Source of the DNA: Ricinus communis
Taxonomy: Eukaryota > Streptophyta > Magnoliopsida > Malpighiales > Euphorbiaceae
Direction: 5' to 3'
Assembly (NCBI RefSeq): GCF_019578655.1
Contig: NC_063259.1
Location: 21,563,277 to 21,627,276, forward strand
DNA length: 64,000 nucleotides
In this document: positions 63,366 through 64,000 of the stretch, in pieces
Layout of the letters: each line of letters begins with the position of its first letter
Position numbering within the stretch: the first letter of the stretch is position 1
Translations under genes and position numbers: made by a program
The notes under the pieces: model-generated
What the model saw: only the letters and a program-made list of their open reading frames with translations
Database searches by the model: none
What the model was told of the DNA's origin: nothing

Positions 63366-64000
63366 ATTTATCTACGTTGTCCACCTATAAGTCTTCACCC
63401 TCAAACCCCTAAATCAACATTTCCGGTACTTCAAAGGCCCATCATATTCGACTTCCATATTTGTTCTCCTAATCAAGTTTGAGGATGTTGAAGAAGACAC
63501 CATCGAGCACTCATTTCAGGTTTCCCCAATTTTGCAATTATAAATTTAGATTTTTCCCTTTCTTCCCTTTTCCCTTTTCTTCTGTAACAAAAATTCTACT
63601 TGTACAGTGGAGGGAGACATATTATAAGGAGAGAAAAAATAAAATATTACTGTTATTTTTTGCTGCACCAGCAAATGTAAATGGTAGAGTAAGCCGTCAG
63701 CTCTACCTGCTACAAGAGGGGCTTATTTAATCGTTAAAACTTGTTCTTACCAGTTAAATGCTCTAAAATATACATTAGGGGCATATTTGTACTAAGTTGC
63801 AAACATTAGGGGCTACTACATACCTTTGCCCGTTTAGTTATACATTAACCTGATAAATAATAAATTTATGTTTATTAATTTTAAATAATAGAATAAAAAT
63901 TAATTATCCAATATTAAAAGTATAACTCTTATACTCATTAAAATAAATATACATAGTGTGCAATAAATTTTTTGTTATTTTAATTACCCAATCAACAATG
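63366..64000. other. right-hand edge, no gene recognised
   Basis: There is one short ORF on the plus strand near 63479-63730 of low-complexity composition, which I do not support as a gene. A phrase built on ATTAGGGGC occurs near 63774 and 63806 and may belong to a further repeat. The rest is AT-rich. Confidence 0.4.

Noticed and set aside
63479..63730. 83-aa plus-strand ORF near the right edge
   Set aside because: The translation is low-complexity (Phe/Pro-rich) with no homology I recognise and no supported splice or promoter context.
1..64000. CRISPR arrays, operons, riboswitches or phage-type systems
   Set aside because: None seen; the window is intron-rich plant nuclear DNA.

Overview
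This window is nuclear DNA of a flowering plant. The genes carry many GT-AG introns, introns and intergenic DNA are very AT-rich, and plant-type transposable-element debris is common. The protein set points to a eudicot, probably a rosid; I cannot name the species. Nothing prokaryotic (operons, CRISPR, ribosome binding sites) is present.

Layout. (1) 1-1590: AT-rich upstream DNA with a duplicated promoter block, a TATA-like box and a leader holding a minimal ATG-TAA uORF. (2) 1591-12762 (+): a 19-exon gene for a SAPS-domain (SIT4/PP6 phosphatase-associated) regulatory subunit, 783 aa. (3) 12763-15280: convergent intergenic DNA with a foldback MITE and a tRNA-Arg(ACG) gene on the minus strand. 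(4) 15281-25192 (-): CPSF30, 7 coding exons, 702 aa, three CCCH zinc fingers plus a YTH domain; a readthrough of exon 2 would give the short zinc-finger-only isoform. (5) 25330-31390: a gene-free repeat island with a degraded plastid trnS-like repeat in two direct copies around a broken caulimovirid (plant pararetrovirus) fragment, and a ~1 kb TIR element. (6) 32531-54806 (+): AIR9, the large microtubule-associated protein, 37 coding exons, 1712 aa, with nested transposons in one 3.7 kb intron. (7) 55659-57446 (-): an intronless-CDS cationic amino acid transporter of the CAT family, 595 aa. (8) 57447-64000: AT-rich DNA with diverged tandem duplications, a MITE, an (AT)n tract and a CACTA-like element.

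The genes are unrelated housekeeping or cell-biology functions (phosphatase regulation, mRNA 3'-end processing with m6A reading, cortical microtubule/phragmoplast organisation, amino acid transport) and do not form a pathway. The convergent SAPS/CPSF30 pair matches, from memory, the neighbouring Arabidopsis loci AT1G30470 and AT1G30460, so it is probably conserved microsynteny.

I did not find a convincing undescribed system. The most interesting points are the viral fragment flanked by direct repeats, the conserved potential for intronic polyadenylation in CPSF30, the strictly phase-1 modular exon structure of the AIR9 repeats, and a minimal ATG-TAA uORF in the SAPS leader. All exon borders were read by eye from reading frame and GT-AG sites; no database search was run.
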